DNA of 5,868 nt from DAIRGB01 sp036794765 (GTDB lineage Bacteria; Patescibacteriota; JAHJAL01), in NCBI GenBank assembly GCA_036794765.1, contig DAIRGB010000062.1:1-5868 (forward strand), in the 5' to 3' direction. Below the pieces are notes generated by a model. It had not been told where the DNA came from. It made no database searches and worked only from the letters and a program-made list of their open reading frames with translations. Of the stretch, positions 5,235-5,868 are shown one piece after another. The position numbers and the translations under genes are program-made. How positions within the stretch are numbered: the stretch's first letter is position 1; every line of letters starts with the position of its first letter.

Positions 5235-5868
5235 ATGAAAATCATTCAAGAGAAAGTAAAATCAAGAGTTTATTGTTTATCGATAATGGCAATTTTTTGT
5301 CTGATGGTAGGAATAAAAATTGTCAGCGCCCAAAGCGACGATGAAAAACTAAGCCTAACTTTGGAGGCTGGTGGCGTCACTAAAACCGCAATAATCAATT
5401 CTGCCGGAAGTTCCATAACCGAAAAGATTACTATTCCAATCGGCACAACAAACGGTAAACTTTCTTGGAAGGCCGGTGGCAAGTACAAAAACTGTCATTT
5501 CAATGGAGGGGTTCCGGAAATAAGATCTAATGAAGCGTTGCCACTGCAAAAGGATGATATGGAAATGACCATCACTGGAGGATATCAAAGACCTCTTCTA
5601 AGTTGTGATAATATAATTGGTCGCAACGCTGATCAAACACCAATTTTCGAAAATAATATAGAAAAATGGGCGCAAGTTGCAATCGAAATTTGGACTTCAG
5701 AAAATCCAATTCCGCCTTGTATTCCAATTTGCGACGAATCAAAACATTGTCCGAACACTACTTGGACAGATAATTGTGGTGGGATTTGTACCGGAGGAAC
5801 AAAAAATTGTGGCGACAGTGATGATATTAGACCTAAACTCTTATCAGCTACCTGTGGAAATGTGACCG
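5235..5868 (+). CDS. Secreted Cys-rich surface protein, N-terminal part (runs off window)
   Basis: The frame stays open from ATG 5235 to the window end (211 codons plus one base), so the C-terminus is missing. Residues 1-32 look like a signal peptide: a charged n-region (KIIQEKVKSR), a hydrophobic core (about 13-30) and a cleavage-like VSA before Gln33. Residues 35-155 are beta-rich in appearance with Cys87 and Cys124, which could pair. Residues 162-192 hold six cysteines, C-x3-C-x5-C-x8-C-x3-C-x6-C, including TWTDNCGGICTGG. This resembles short disulfide-type Cys/Gly motifs in bacterial surface proteins, often repeated. I do not recognise the full protein; export and surface or extracellular location are inferred. 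No clear Shine-Dalgarno or strong promoter is visible; a weak GATAAT (5212-5217) overlaps the IS end. A second in-frame ATG at 5286 would shorten the signal peptide's charged region, so 5235 is preferred. Confidence 0.75.
   Translation, partial: MKIIQEKVKSRVYCLSIMAIFCLMVGIKIVSAQSDDEKLSLTLEAGGVTKTAIINSAGSSITEKITIPIGTTNGKLSWKAGGKYKNCHFNGGVPEIRSNEALPLQKDDMEMTITGGYQRPLLSCDNIIGRNADQTPIFENNIEKWAQVAIEIWTSENPIPPCIPICDESKHCPNTTWTDNCGGICTGGTKNCGDSDDIRPKLLSATCGNVT

Noticed and set aside
5270..5588. Two overlapping minus-strand open frames opposite the secreted-protein gene
   Set aside because: The plus-strand frame has a signal peptide and stays open to the window edge; the minus frames show no family features.

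Overview
The window most likely comes from a member of the Candidate Phyla Radiation (Patescibacteria, Parcubacteria-like). This is inferred from gene style: a GroES of 95 residues and a GroEL with a Gly-Gly-Met tail, next to a single-pass membrane protein and a secreted Cys-rich protein of kinds I associate with that group, plus a worn IS1595-type element. It cannot be proven from the sequence alone. The genetic code looks standard: the three complete genes end in TAA or TAG and contain no in-frame TGA. The DNA is AT-rich between genes and more GC-balanced inside the chaperonin genes.

Layout: 1-187 has no gene but holds a striking array of 10-bp units, five in one orientation (71-120) and five in the other (131-180). 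The array ends 7 bp before a good sigma-70-type promoter (188-216), whose start point falls on a CIRCE operator (222-248). groES (304-591) and groEL (788-2452) follow, each with a Shine-Dalgarno site. They are separated by a 196-bp spacer that contains a paired-hairpin element (616-730) and a possible second promoter (734-761). After groEL come a long imperfect hairpin (2503-2562) and a perfect 28-bp palindrome with a T-run (2578-2613), which is the likely terminator.

A separate transcription unit starts at a strong extended -10 promoter (2625-2654) and encodes a 586-residue membrane-anchored protein (2701-4461). Its C-terminal part resembles a gluzincin (Peptidase_MA-like) metalloprotease, but the zinc-binding HExxH appears as YETTK, so it is probably a pseudoprotease. 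Twenty bases after its stop lies a complete but dead insertion sequence of the IS1595 family, IS1016-like subgroup (4482-5212). It has terminal inverted repeats, and its minus-strand transposase carries three stops and two frameshifts. The last gene (5235 to the window end, partial) encodes a secreted protein with a signal peptide and a Cys-rich motif.

Together: a heat-shock-controlled chaperonin operon (HrcA/CIRCE) followed by two unrelated cell-envelope genes, with a decayed IS between them. The best candidates for something new are the helically phased inverted repeat array at the groESL promoter and the pseudo-gluzincin membrane protein.
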